Shown one piece after another: positions 37,175 through 45,722 of a DNA stretch of 64,000 nt. The translations under genes were made by a program, and so were the position numbers. The notes under the pieces are model-generated. The model made no database searches and was not told where the DNA came from. It worked only from the letters and a program-made list of their open reading frames with translations. How positions within the stretch are numbered: the stretch's first letter is position 1; the number at the start of each line of letters is the position of its first letter. Source of the DNA: Marinobacter halodurans (lineage in GTDB: Bacteria; Pseudomonadota; Gammaproteobacteria; Pseudomonadales; Oleiphilaceae); contig NZ_SJDL01000010.1 in NCBI RefSeq assembly GCF_004327985.1, positions 82,941-146,940 of the forward strand, given 5' to 3'.

Positions 37175-37819
37175 TCAGGAAATCAACTCGCGTCGGACCA
37201 GATATTCGATGATAACGTCAACACAATGGTCAACGCTCATAGAAGAAGAATCGAGGCGGATCTCAGGTCGCTCAGGCGCCTGATAGGGTGAATCGATACC
37301 AGTAAAATTCTTGATGACACCTTGCCTGGCTTTTTCATAGAGCCCCTTTGGGTCCCGCTCTTCGCAGGTGTTGATCGGCGTATCCATAAAGATCTCGATA
37401 AACTCGCCCGCCGGGAACAGCTTACGCACCATTCTACGATCGCCGGTAAATGGCGAGATGAAGGCACTAATAACGATCAGACCTGCGTCGGTGAAGAGCT
37501 TGCTGACTTCACCGATACGGCGAATATTCTCGACACGATCGTCATCGGAAAACCCGAGGTCACTACAGAGTCCATGACGCACGTTATCACCATCCAGCAA
37601 AAACGTGTGATAACCACGCTCATGAAGGGCTACATCCAACGCGTTCGCGATCGTAGACTTCCCAGAACCGCTCAGCCCGGTAAACCAGAGCAAACAGGGC
37701 TTCTGATTTTTAGAGCCCGCCCGATCTGCGCGGGAAACTTTATGGTGGTGCCAGATAATGTCCTTATTCAATGGTAGGTCCCGTATGCGCCCAATTCGAT
37801 GATCCGGATAGTTCACCAT
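37175..37819 (-). CDS. cysC: Adenylylsulfate kinase
   Basis: The 214-residue enzyme phosphorylates APS to PAPS. The P-loop is in LLWFTGLSGSGKSTIANALD, followed by LLDGDNVRHGLCSDLGFSDD, ENIRRIGEVSKLF and the family block FMDTPINTCEERDPKGLY. The lid region ends RPEIRLDSSSMSVDHCVD. The ATG at 37817-37819 has AGG five bases upstream; an in-frame ATG five codons earlier is the alternative. It stands next to a decayed SLC13-type permease. PAPS could feed sulfate assimilation or sulfation of the glycan. Confidence 0.95.
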   Translation of the reverse strand: MVNYPDHRIGRIRDLPLNKDIIWHHHKVSRADRAGSKNQKPCLLWFTGLSGSGKSTIANALDVALHERGYHTFLLDGDNVRHGLCSDLGFSDDDRVENIRRIGEVSKLFTDAGLIVISAFISPFTGDRRMVRKLFPAGEFIEIFMDTPINTCEERDPKGLYEKARQGVIKNFTGIDSPYQAPERPEIRLDSSSMSVDHCVDVIIEYLVRRELIS

Positions 37820-38090
37820 GTGCCTACAGCGCATGGCAAGATTTTAGTGCCAACTGTCACGGCTGCTGTGATTGCAGGAAATACCCTATGCTGATCCGCT
37901 TCGGCATGAATGCACTGACCTAATGATTCCGGACAATTACATAAGTGGTAAAATCGCCACTACACACGGCTTTTCCTGCGAAACCCGTCCATGCAGGCCT
38001 GAGCCTTCTTACGACTCATGGAGCGCCTCCTTACTAGGGGCAAGCCCACCTAACGATAATAGGAGCCCGCTTAGTAGGTAAATCGGAGGT

Positions 38091-38519
38091 TTAGCGGCAG
38101 CTTGCAGGCACGTATCGATCTTCTCCGCTAAAACTGCAGCTCCAAACAACACCTCCTGATTTGGTAGTCACAGGCGACAATTGAAGGACTTCACCATCAA
38201 TAAACCTAGAAGCATTATTGCCTAGACGAACACTTAAAACAGAATCTACAACGGAAACTCGATCGACATAGGCCCCAACAGTGCTTGACGGCATAGGCAG
38301 GCCATGTGAGCCGCTATTAACACCGGAAAACACCCCCTTACCACCCATGAATACCTCCTCGACCTGCACCCTAATGCCCGACGAAATTGACAGTGCTTCC
38401 GATACTTGAGCCCGCGCCGAATATAGTTGATAAGCCGGGATGGCTACAGCAGCAAGAATTCCAAGGATCGCCACAACGATCAGCAACTCAATAAGAGTAA
38501 ATCCGTACTCTCTATTCAT
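38091..38519 (-). CDS. Type IV major pilin-like prepilin (pilin 1)
   Basis: The 142-residue prepilin has a six-residue leader MNREYG ahead of the PilD site [20 protein letters not shown], with Glu5 of the mature protein in place. The hydrophobic helix is followed by a globular domain and a C-terminal disulfide loop (Cys in VWSCSFSG and PASCR). A sigma-54 promoter lies 42 bases upstream. It is one of two pilins in the region; the other is at 44973. Sequence beyond the first 45 residues differs strongly between them, as between pilin alleles. Confidence 0.9.
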   Translation of the reverse strand: MNREYGFTLIELLIVVAILGILAAVAIPAYQLYSARAQVSEALSISSGIRVQVEEVFMGGKGVFSGVNSGSHGLPMPSSTVGAYVDRVSVVDSVLSVRLGNNASRFIDGEVLQLSPVTTKSGGVVWSCSFSGEDRYVPASCR

Positions 38520-38560
38520 CAGTCATCACGCCTCTTAGAAAAACTTTCCAACCATCACTA

Positions 38561-38576
38561 GGCAAATATCGAGCCA
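38561..38576 (-). promoter_or_regulatory. Sigma-54 (RpoN) promoter of pilin 1
   Basis: The minus strand reads TGGCTC-N5-TTGCC, with the required GG and GC dinucleotides ten bases apart. This matches the -24/-12 consensus TGGCAC-N5-TTGCW well. Pilin genes in pseudomonads are RpoN and PilR dependent. The gap 38520-38772 also holds the promoter of the plus-strand cassette. Confidence 0.75.
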
Positions 38577-38685
38577 CATTTTTTTACAGTTTTTTCAGCG
38601 AGATAAAAGATCAACATAATCACTAAGGACCTGGAAGGACAAAACCTGACAATTTTTCGAGCAACCTTCAGCACCAAAATATAAC

Positions 38686-38709
38686 AAAAAGATACAGAGA
38701 TATCTTTTT
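38686..38709. other. AT-rich perfect hairpin between pilin 1 and the GT4 gene
   Basis: AAAAAGATA and TATCTTTTT form a perfect 9-bp inverted repeat with a six-base loop. It overlaps the -35 box of the plus-strand promoter, so it could be an operator. It could also be a weak bidirectional terminator. Confidence 0.45.
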
Positions 38710-38736
38710 GCCGACACCTAGATCAAATGGTATATT
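38708..38736 (+). promoter_or_regulatory. Promoter of the GT4 / pyruvyltransferase cassette
   Basis: TTGCCG (38708-38713), 17 bases, then TG-G-TATATT (extended -10, hexamer at 38731-38736). Predicted start of transcription is about 30 bases before the TTG start codon at 38773. Confidence 0.6.
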
Positions 38737-38772
38737 TTCGAAATACACTTCCTTTTCGGTACGGATATACAG

Positions 38773-40017
38773 TTGAAAATTCTAGTATTGACATCCACAT
38801 ACTCATCAAACAGCAGTTATAAGATCCCGACATTCGTATCAGAGCAGATCAAAGAAATAAGTCGTCAAAACCCTAGGTTTTCATTTTCAATACTAGCGCC
38901 GCATGATGCGCTTCTAGAAACATCAAACCATACATCCGATAATATAAGGGTGAAATTTTTCCGTTATTTTTACCCAAACAGCTTGCAGTCACTGAATGCC
39001 CATGGCCTTTGGCCAACAATAAAAAAAAACCCTCTCAAAATTATTGCATTCATCTTTCAACTTGCTTTCGGTATATATTGGACCGTCCGATTGACCACTA
39101 GAACGAAGCCCGATCTCATTTATGCACACTGGTTTACACCACAAGGAATCGCTGCATTCATTGCATCAAAGTTAACCAACACGCCATTCGCTATAACAAG
39201 CCACTCATCTGATGTTTTTGTGCTAAAGAAGTTACCTTTAATCGGACCACTACTAGTAAAATCTGCTCTAAACCAATCAAGCGCTATATCAGTTGTTAGC
39301 TCACGAACCTATGAAAAAATAAAATGCTTTTACTCGGAAAAGGAATGGGAAAATATACAGAAAAAAATCTTCTTATTGCCAATGGGCGTACACCTTCCTT
39401 CCGAAACCTGTAAGCAAGACGCAGGTAATTACAAGCCTGAGAGAGTACTTTTTATAGGAAGACTAACGGAAAAGAAGGGTCTACAGTACTTAATACCGGC
39501 ATTTTACGAAATATCAAAACGCTTCCCCAAAGCCGCCCTAGAAATCTGCGGGAGCGGGCCACTTGAAAACTCAATCCTTGAGGCAATCGAGCATTATGGT
39601 CTAAACGAGAAGGTCCGACTTCTCGGCCACATAGAAGGACAAGATAAGGACCGCATCTTACGAAATTGCAAAGTATTTGTAACACCGTCAATTATTACTG
39701 ACGATGGCGATGCCGAGGGTTTACCGGTAGCTCTCCTCGAGGGATTAAGCTATGGGAAGATCTGTATTGCTACTCGAGAAAGCGGTGCAGATGACATTAT
39801 TAAAGATGGCATTAACGGTTTTTTGATTAGCCAGAGATCGGTATCTGAATTAGAATCTGCGTTATCCAAAGCCCTAGAAATCGAAGCCGATGTGCATCAA
39901 GGAATCGAAAAAAATGCGAAGAACACAGCAAAAGAATATAGCTGGGAAATTATTGGCAAAAAGTATACAGATTTTTTGATCAAGGCATCCTACAGTGAAA
40001 AAAGTTCTAATAATTAA
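38773..40017 (+). CDS. Family 4 (GT-B) glycosyltransferase
   Basis: The 414-residue protein begins MKILVLTSTYSSNSSYKIPT, typical of GT4 enzymes, from a TTG codon with only a weak ribosome site. DLIYAHWFTPQGIAAF and the retaining GT4 block ERVLFIGRLTEKKGLQYLI (from about residue 232) are followed by the E-x7-E region (DAEGLPVALLEGLSYG). It is AT-rich. Its end overlaps the next gene by 23 bases. Probably adds a sugar to a glycan made by this cassette; substrate unknown. Confidence 0.9.
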   Translation: MKILVLTSTYSSNSSYKIPTFVSEQIKEISRQNPRFSFSILAPHDALLETSNHTSDNIRVKFFRYFYPNSLQSLNAHGLWPTIKKNPLKIIAFIFQLAFGIYWTVRLTTRTKPDLIYAHWFTPQGIAAFIASKLTNTPFAITSHSSDVFVLKKLPLIGPLLVKSALNQSSAISVVSSRTYEKIKCFYSEKEWENIQKKIFLLPMGVHLPSETCKQDAGNYKPERVLFIGRLTEKKGLQYLIPAFYEISKRFPKAALEICGSGPLENSILEAIEHYGLNEKVRLLGHIEGQDKDRILRNCKVFVTPSIITDDGDAEGLPVALLEGLSYGKICIATRESGADDIIKDGINGFLISQRSVSELESALSKALEIEADVHQGIEKNAKNTAKEYSWEIIGKKYTDFLIKASYSEKSSNN

Positions 40018-41206
40018 TAGCGACTCTCCGTTTAACAAGGGAGATCAGGCAATATTGCTAGGAAACGTAAGTCTAATTAAGAAAATATGGCCAGAGTCAA
40101 CGATAACTGCAATATCCAACAATCCAACCAGGGACAAGAAATGGTTTGATATTGACTTCATTGAAATGCCAGTATACTCACTCAACCCGGTAAAACTGAT
40201 AAATTTAACTTTAAAAGCCAGAAATTATGACCTTATATTCTGGGGAGGTGGAGAGCTACTAAAGGATTACACGACAAAAATCGCGCCGATATATTGGTGC
40301 ATGAGAATGCTGCTCATAAAACTGGCAAAAAAGCCCATTTACGGGCTTTTTCAAGGTATTGGCCCCACTCACTCTAGAATGTCAAAGCACTTCATTTCAC
40401 GCGCAGTGAATCTATGCAAACTATTTATGGTTCGAGACCAGCTATCGGCTGAAAAGTTAATTCAATACGGGGTAATTAAAGAAAAAGTTGTAGTCGGCTT
40501 TGATCCAGCAATATTAGGCACGCCTAATCATAATTTAAATGCAGCGATAACCAACAATCTGGAGCCAGATTTCCTTCATAATAGCATTATAGTTAGCGCC
40601 CGACGATGGTTTCACTACAAGAAAAGCAGCTGGCTTCCACTTGCTATCCAAAACCGAATTAACCCGATGAGTCAGCGGAGCGAGTATCAAACCTACATAA
40701 AGAACTTCCAAAGCCTGCTCAAACGGGTTCAGGAGTGTTATGGAGTAAACTTGCTTTTTATACCAATGTTTAACTCTGATAATGAGGGCGACTCAGACTT
40801 CTGCGCCGAACTAGCAACAGCTTTACAAAAAGAAAGGACTCACATACTGGATACGTCTACCATATCACCCAACGACCTAATAGATATATATTCACAAGCT
40901 AAATGCACTATCGCGAGTCGACTTCATAGCTCGATAATTTCCATAGCTTCTGGAACACCCTCAATTTGTCTGTATTATGTCGACAAAGGAAAATTGTTTT
41001 TTGAACAACTCGAGTCTCCCGAGCAGTCATTCCCGATTGAGACGCTTCTGGAGGGCAACTATGAAAGAGCAATAATGGAAAAATTAGAATATATACTTAA
41101 TTCACCTAAAGAAAAGTACAACTGCCAGTATCGCCTCACCACAATGAGGAATCAGCTAATAAACATATTCGAATCCGCAGTGAAAGATGAAAAAAAGACT
41201 CGTTAA
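39995..41206 (+). CDS. Polysaccharide pyruvyl transferase family protein
   Basis: The 403-residue protein starts with GTG and has INSDSPFNKGDQAILLGN, IFWGGGELLKDYTTK, YGLFQGIGP and CTIASRLHSSIISIASGTP, the motif set of the PS_pyruv_trans family (CsaB, WcaK). Members transfer pyruvate from PEP to a sugar as a ketal. It overlaps both neighbours (23 and 20 bases), so the three-gene cassette is one transcription unit. The acceptor is unknown. Confidence 0.88.
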   Translation: MKKVLIINSDSPFNKGDQAILLGNVSLIKKIWPESTITAISNNPTRDKKWFDIDFIEMPVYSLNPVKLINLTLKARNYDLIFWGGGELLKDYTTKIAPIYWCMRMLLIKLAKKPIYGLFQGIGPTHSRMSKHFISRAVNLCKLFMVRDQLSAEKLIQYGVIKEKVVVGFDPAILGTPNHNLNAAITNNLEPDFLHNSIIVSARRWFHYKKSSWLPLAIQNRINPMSQRSEYQTYIKNFQSLLKRVQECYGVNLLFIPMFNSDNEGDSDFCAELATALQKERTHILDTSTISPNDLIDIYSQAKCTIASRLHSSIISIASGTPSICLYYVDKGKLFFEQLESPEQSFPIETLLEGNYERAIMEKLEYILNSPKEKYNCQYRLTTMRNQLINIFESAVKDEKKTR

Positions 41207-42089
41207 ACTTCTCCGACTTCTGATCATTTTTTTAAGTGTAGCTTTTATCCTAATACACGCATGGGGACTCGACTATAACGCAATCTCAATTTCTAACTTC
41301 AACCTATACTTCTTATCTTTCTCGATATTTTTGTCACTTACTTTCAGGCTTCTACTATCACTAATATGGAACAGATCTATCTACTTTTTTAGTGGCAAAA
41401 AACCGGATTATCGAAGCACACTTCATGCTTACGCAGTTTCATGGATAGCGCGATACATTCCAGGTGGAGTATTCAGCATTATAAGCAGAAGCATAATAAA
41501 CAAACGAATTGAGATGAGACATTCATTATCTGCCAGCTTGTTTGAGGTGATACTACAAATTCTGGCATTAGCTACTTCTATCCTTATTATCCTTTTACTT
41601 CTAAATGCAAAAATATCACTTAGGGCGCAAATTATACCAGGAAGTCTGGCAACTCTTATACTTGCCATAGCATTACTCTTTCCATACTTCTCTCATAATT
41701 TCCAAATGCGTATTTATGAAATAACAAAATTAGACTTGCGACTCTCCACCTCAAGAAAGCTCAAAACACTCACACAACTTCCATTATATTTTTTATCAGT
41801 AAATATAGGATCAGCTTCGTTTGTTATGCTGATACTATCAATAATTCCAAGCCTTTCAACTCCAAATATTCTCAATGTATATTCAGTGTATTTAGTCTTA
41901 TCGCTAGCAAGCACTCTTATTTTTATCGTACCCGCTGGAATAGGCATTCGTGAAGCGGGATTAACATTTTTTTTAACGCCCATTATTGGAGCTGAACTGG
42001 CATTATTGATATCCATATCTTCGAGGATATGGACTATCGCCTGTGACTGCTTGTTTTATCTATTATCTTTGGCCGTAAAAAAGCGCTAG
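41187..42089 (+). CDS. LPG-synthase-TM/AglD-like integral membrane protein
   Basis: The 300-residue protein has about eight membrane segments and the family motif region SWIARYIPGGVFSIISR and FIVPAGIGIREAGLTFFL. It belongs to the lysylphosphatidylglycerol synthase TM-region (UPF0104/AglD) group, often found in glycan clusters and sometimes proposed to act as a flippase. Its role here is unknown. Translation is coupled to the pyruvyl transferase gene. Confidence 0.82.
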   Translation: MKKRLVKLLRLLIIFLSVAFILIHAWGLDYNAISISNFNLYFLSFSIFLSLTFRLLLSLIWNRSIYFFSGKKPDYRSTLHAYAVSWIARYIPGGVFSIISRSIINKRIEMRHSLSASLFEVILQILALATSILIILLLLNAKISLRAQIIPGSLATLILAIALLFPYFSHNFQMRIYEITKLDLRLSTSRKLKTLTQLPLYFLSVNIGSASFVMLILSIIPSLSTPNILNVYSVYLVLSLASTLIFIVPAGIGIREAGLTFFLTPIIGAELALLISISSRIWTIACDCLFYLLSLAVKKR

Positions 42090-42092
42090 AAC

Positions 42093-42947
42093 CTATGAGT
42101 TGTCATTTTTGTACATAAGAGCGGTAATTTGCTCCGATACTAGACCAACCATAAAGACAACCAAAGAGGTAGTGAACATTAAAGCACTCATATTTGTGAA
42201 ACGACCCTGTGTAATATAGGTAAAGCAATAGTAAGCGACCCCCAAAAGGAAGACAGAAAGCGACACAGGAACAAATAATTTCAACGGCGAATATAAGGTT
42301 CCTATTTTAAATATTATTAGCAAAAACCTCACGCCATCCTTAACAGGCTTAAGATGGCTTTTCCCAATCCGCTTCTTTACATCGATGCCAACATAGCTAA
42401 CAGAGTAACCAGCCCTAAAGAAAGCCAGAGTGCTAGTAGTTGGGTAAGAAAAGCCATTCGGTAGCAAATACAAGAACTCGCGAAATTTCAATGCATTGAC
42501 TGCACGGAACCCGGAAGTTAAGTCTTTAACCTCATGCCCCGTCACATAACTGGCTAACCTATTATATAAGCCATTGGCAAATCCCCTTCCTATATTCGCT
42601 TGCCCTTCAGCATTACGTGACCCAATAACCATATCATATCCGGAACGAATCCCTTCGACTAACTTGTGAATATCTTCTGGTCGATGCTGTCCATCTCCAT
42701 CCATAAAAATCAGCACATCTCCAGTTGCCTCACGAGCACCTGACTTCACCGCAGCACCATTTCCTTTTGAATAAGGATGAAGAACCTCTTTCACGTTGTG
42801 CTCTTTACATATTTCAGAAGTGTTGTCTGATGAACCGTCATTCACTACAATAATTTCACTTGCAACACTCAAAAGCTTTAGCTCAGGAATCAGAGACTTC
42901 AAACTATTAGCTTCGTTCTTCGCTGGAATAATTATCGATAATTTCAT
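42093..42947 (-). CDS. Polyprenyl-phosphate hexose synthase (Dol-P-Man-synthase-like GT2)
   Basis: The 284-residue protein has the GT2 domain LSIIIPAKNEANSLKSLIPE, EIIVVNDGSSDNT and the DXD segment VLIFMDGDGQHRPEDI, then two C-terminal membrane helices (about residues 215-275). This is the DPM1/GtrB layout that loads a hexose onto undecaprenyl phosphate. The ATG at 42945-42947 follows the stop of the TPR membrane gene by 10 bases, so the two are one operon. It probably supplies lipid-linked sugar to that protein; inference. Confidence 0.88.
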   Translation of the reverse strand: MKLSIIIPAKNEANSLKSLIPELKLLSVASEIIVVNDGSSDNTSEICKEHNVKEVLHPYSKGNGAAVKSGAREATGDVLIFMDGDGQHRPEDIHKLVEGIRSGYDMVIGSRNAEGQANIGRGFANGLYNRLASYVTGHEVKDLTSGFRAVNALKFREFLYLLPNGFSYPTTSTLAFFRAGYSVSYVGIDVKKRIGKSHLKPVKDGVRFLLIIFKIGTLYSPLKLFVPVSLSVFLLGVAYYCFTYITQGRFTNMSALMFTTSLVVFMVGLVSEQITALMYKNDNS

Positions 42948-42957
42948 ATGAAACCCA

Positions 42958-44889
42958 TTATTCAAAATTTTCTTTATCTTCTTCTACAGTTTCCTGAAAA
43001 CTCAAGATATCCTGAGCGAACTGCACTGGATCTTTCAGCGAGTTATGTAGTTTCCCCATTCTAACCAACTGAAGCGCCTTATCTGACAATTTTAGCGCCT
43101 CATCGAACCGATTCACCGATGCTAAATAAGCCGCGGTCACCATAATATATTCCGGATTTTCGGAGCTCAAGACGGCTTTAAGCGGCTTAACTTTTGAAGG
43201 GGAGTAGCTAGGGTACATCACGTAAAATCGGTCTGCGTAGATTCGCAATAGACGCCTAGATATCTCACCTTGATCTTGACCACCTTGTTGACCGACTTCA
43301 AAGGCCATCATTAACTCACGAAAGTACCCAGGAGTAATGAAATCACATCGCCCGTTCCGCATATATTGCCACATTTTTTCTATGGCCAGTCGGTCGCGGC
43401 CGTCAAATGCTTGGGTCTTAGCCATAGAAATTAAATTATCCATATCGCCGGAATCTTTTACACCAAGCAAACAATCAACGAGCACAACGTGCATTCTTAA
43501 ATAAATATTATCAGGATTGGCTCTAATAGCCTCTTCAAGAGCTTTCTTAGCTGCCTGAGGTTGGCCGTCGTACAAAAGCGCATTATTTAACTCAATATGC
43601 GATCGAATCGAATGAGGGGACGTCTTTGCTAAATATGCCCCAAATACAACCCGGTCAGCCCACAAATCCGTTCGTGCAAACAAAATACTTGGATACAAGA
43701 TTAATGGGAACAGAAAAACTATCACCTTCGGAATAGAATATTTACTGAGAAATCTGGCTAACTCAAGCCAAAAAAAGCCAATAAAAAGGCTTGGCAAGTA
43801 ATTTCGATGCTCAAAAATAAGTTCGAGGTTTAACGCTGTCGATTCAATGATATGACCAGCAAAGAAAAAAAGTATTGAAAAGCCGAGCAAGCTATATCGG
43901 TTTAAATTGAATATAGCCAATCCGAAAATGAACAGTACGACCAAGATGCTTACCATGGGCACCCAGGATGATACCATCAAACCCAAATAAGGATGAACAT
44001 CGTCATAATATAGACCAGGAGTATAAAGCGAAGGAAGTAAAAGCTCTTTTATATAATAAAGTAGAACAGAAGGTTCAGTTATTAGACGCTGATAAGGAGT
44101 AAAATCTCGCCCAGGATAAAGATCCCCCCATCCATTCAGGCTTGCTTTGTAAACAATGATAGAAAACACGCAAAAGCTACCTATCAGCAGAACAGAGCAC
44201 ACCAGCCTTTTATAACATTTCTTCCCCCAAGGAAGCGATTTTAAAACTGACACCTCTAAAACTGTAAGTAAAACCGGCAGTACCGCGCCATTTTCTTTTG
44301 AGAATACGGCTAGAAGAAACGAAAGAAAAAGCGCAATACCATATAAAAAGGCTGAGATTATTTTCCCATCACCGAGTTTAACTCGCGCTTTTAGGTATAT
44401 AAGAACACCAATAACACAAAATAATGTGCTTAGTTGAGCCATGCGCTGCACGGGATACAGGACAGTCGAGGCATGAAAAGGATTCAACAGCCAAACCGCG
44501 CAGACAAACAATGCAGCTAGAGCCGGATAGCTCACACCAACGATGCGTGATATTAAAAATGCGGCCCAAAATAAAACAGCACCAATCAGGAGATGAATTA
44601 ATATATTGGTATTTTTAAATTCGCTTGCAGTACTGGGCCAAGTATTATCATCAATAAGAAAAGAAATCATTGATACTGGACGACCGGTGGGGCCCGCCGC
44701 ATTACCCAGAACGAACTCTTTAAACGAGTTATAATCGTGAACGGAACCACTATCATTTAGCGCACTTAAGTTAGAAAAGTCATCAAAGTAAAATGCATCG
44801 TTTACACCGTGATTATAGAGTAATCCGACCATAACAATAAGAATATAAAAGCTAAATCCGGCAATACAATGCTCTTTTTTAAGATGCAA
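42958..44889 (-). CDS. TMTC/PMT-like GT-C membrane protein with C-terminal TPR region
   Basis: The 643-residue protein has about eleven to twelve membrane segments in its first 430 residues and an acidic pair in the first periplasmic loop (DAFYFDDFSNLSAL, residues 31-44), the usual catalytic site of GT-C enzymes. The soluble C-terminal part has TPR-like repeats (for example NALLYDGQPQAAKKALEEAI). The same layout is found in TMTC O-mannosyltransferases. The gene lies directly downstream of pilin 2 and before a Dol-P-Man-synthase-like gene. I infer pilin O-glycosylation; a plain membrane TPR protein is the alternative. Confidence 0.7.
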   Translation of the reverse strand: MHLKKEHCIAGFSFYILIVMVGLLYNHGVNDAFYFDDFSNLSALNDSGSVHDYNSFKEFVLGNAAGPTGRPVSMISFLIDDNTWPSTASEFKNTNILIHLLIGAVLFWAAFLISRIVGVSYPALAALFVCAVWLLNPFHASTVLYPVQRMAQLSTLFCVIGVLIYLKARVKLGDGKIISAFLYGIALFLSFLLAVFSKENGAVLPVLLTVLEVSVLKSLPWGKKCYKRLVCSVLLIGSFCVFSIIVYKASLNGWGDLYPGRDFTPYQRLITEPSVLLYYIKELLLPSLYTPGLYYDDVHPYLGLMVSSWVPMVSILVVLFIFGLAIFNLNRYSLLGFSILFFFAGHIIESTALNLELIFEHRNYLPSLFIGFFWLELARFLSKYSIPKVIVFLFPLILYPSILFARTDLWADRVVFGAYLAKTSPHSIRSHIELNNALLYDGQPQAAKKALEEAIRANPDNIYLRMHVVLVDCLLGVKDSGDMDNLISMAKTQAFDGRDRLAIEKMWQYMRNGRCDFITPGYFRELMMAFEVGQQGGQDQGEISRRLLRIYADRFYVMYPSYSPSKVKPLKAVLSSENPEYIMVTAAYLASVNRFDEALKLSDKALQLVRMGKLHNSLKDPVQFAQDILSFQETVEEDKENFE

Positions 44890-44913
44890 TTTCCTTGACT
44901 CCTAATAAAAAAA

Positions 44914-44936
44914 GGCCCGAAAACTCGGGCCTTTTT
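44914..44936. terminator. Rho-independent terminator after pilin 2
   Basis: GGCCCGA (44914-44920), loop AAAC, TCGGGCC (44925-44931), flanked by A-runs on the left and T-runs on the right, so it works on both strands. For pilin 2 on the minus strand it sits 37 bases after the stop. Read-through would allow lower expression of the TMTC-like gene. Confidence 0.9.
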
Positions 44937-44972
44937 AAAAACTAACAAATTATGCGCGACTCGAAAGCCTGA

Positions 44973-45401
44973 TCAGTCGCGACAGTCAGTCGGCAAGTAT
45001 TTAGTATCCAATGAACCCGGTTTGCAGTTCCAAGATACAGAGCCTGCGCTTGTGATCGGAGAAACAAGCAAAGTGTCGCCTTTGATCGCAGCGTTTGCAT
45101 CATTACCGTATTCAACCTTGATGAGGCCATCACTGACAGTGACCGCAGACACGTATGTCCCTGCGATATCAGCAGCGTCGGCCAAGCCTGCATTGGAGTT
45201 TTGAGCAGGGTATGTTCCGCGCTGCGTGTAAAACTCAGCTACGGAAGTCTTTGCACCCGCAGCCAGGCTCATGCCCTCAGACACTTGCGCTCGAATGGTG
45301 TAATCCTGATAAGCCGGGATGGCGACCGCAGCCAGAATACCGATGATCGCAACAACGATCATCAATTCAATCAAAGTAAAACCCTGTTGTACGCGCTTCA
45401 T
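44973..45401 (-). CDS. pilA: Type IV major pilin (pilin 2)
   Basis: The 142-residue prepilin has leader MKRVQQG and then FTLIELMIVVAIIGILAAVA with Glu5, and a C-terminal disulfide loop (WNCKPGS ... PTDCRD). The globular domain resembles group II/short-leader PilA of pseudomonads. The ATG at 45399-45401 has GGAG six bases upstream; an ATG two codons earlier is too near the ribosome site. It is divergent from pilB and carries a sigma-54 promoter and a strong terminator, as expected of the main pilin gene. Confidence 0.95.
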   Translation of the reverse strand: MKRVQQGFTLIELMIVVAIIGILAAVAIPAYQDYTIRAQVSEGMSLAAGAKTSVAEFYTQRGTYPAQNSNAGLADAADIAGTYVSAVTVSDGLIKVEYGNDANAAIKGDTLLVSPITSAGSVSWNCKPGSLDTKYLPTDCRD

Positions 45402-45722
45402 ATACATCTCCGCATTATTCCTTTCATTTAACACCCCGGTCGGGGAGGCCTGCGGAGATCCTAGCAGGAGCCATGCCAATTGCAAGAAAATGTAAAAATC
45501 CTTCTTTAAATCAGACTGATGAGAGGAGTCGATCGCGGAAACATCGTTAAGAAAGCCCTAACACTGTGACATAGGGCGCCGACTAGTGACGTATTTTGTC
45601 ACCCGCCAATAGCAACAACCAGCTTTCGGCTCGGAATCCAGTAGAACCTTTCAAATCCTTTAGCTCCGATCTAAACTTGAGCTTCAGAAACATTCAGCAA
45701 CCTGTCGACAGCACTCAATTTT
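45402..45722. other. Divergent regulatory region between pilin 2 and pilB
   Basis: The 321-base gap holds the sigma-54 promoter of pilin 2 at 45463-45478. A small palindrome GTGAC-N7-GTCAC is at 45586-45602 in the pilB-facing half. No clear pilB promoter or ribosome site was identified, and no gene is present. Confidence 0.5.
45463..45478 (-). promoter_or_regulatory. Sigma-54 (RpoN) promoter of pilin 2
   Basis: The minus strand reads TGGCAT-N5-CTGCT with GG and GC ten bases apart, close to the -24/-12 consensus. It lies about 60 bases upstream of the pilin start, as in pseudomonad pilA genes, where PilR activates transcription. Confidence 0.8.

Noticed and set aside
37872..38081. 69-codon plus-strand frame between cysC and pilin 1
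   Set aside because: No motif, no ribosome site; treated as noncoding. Nothing else was seen in 37820-38090.
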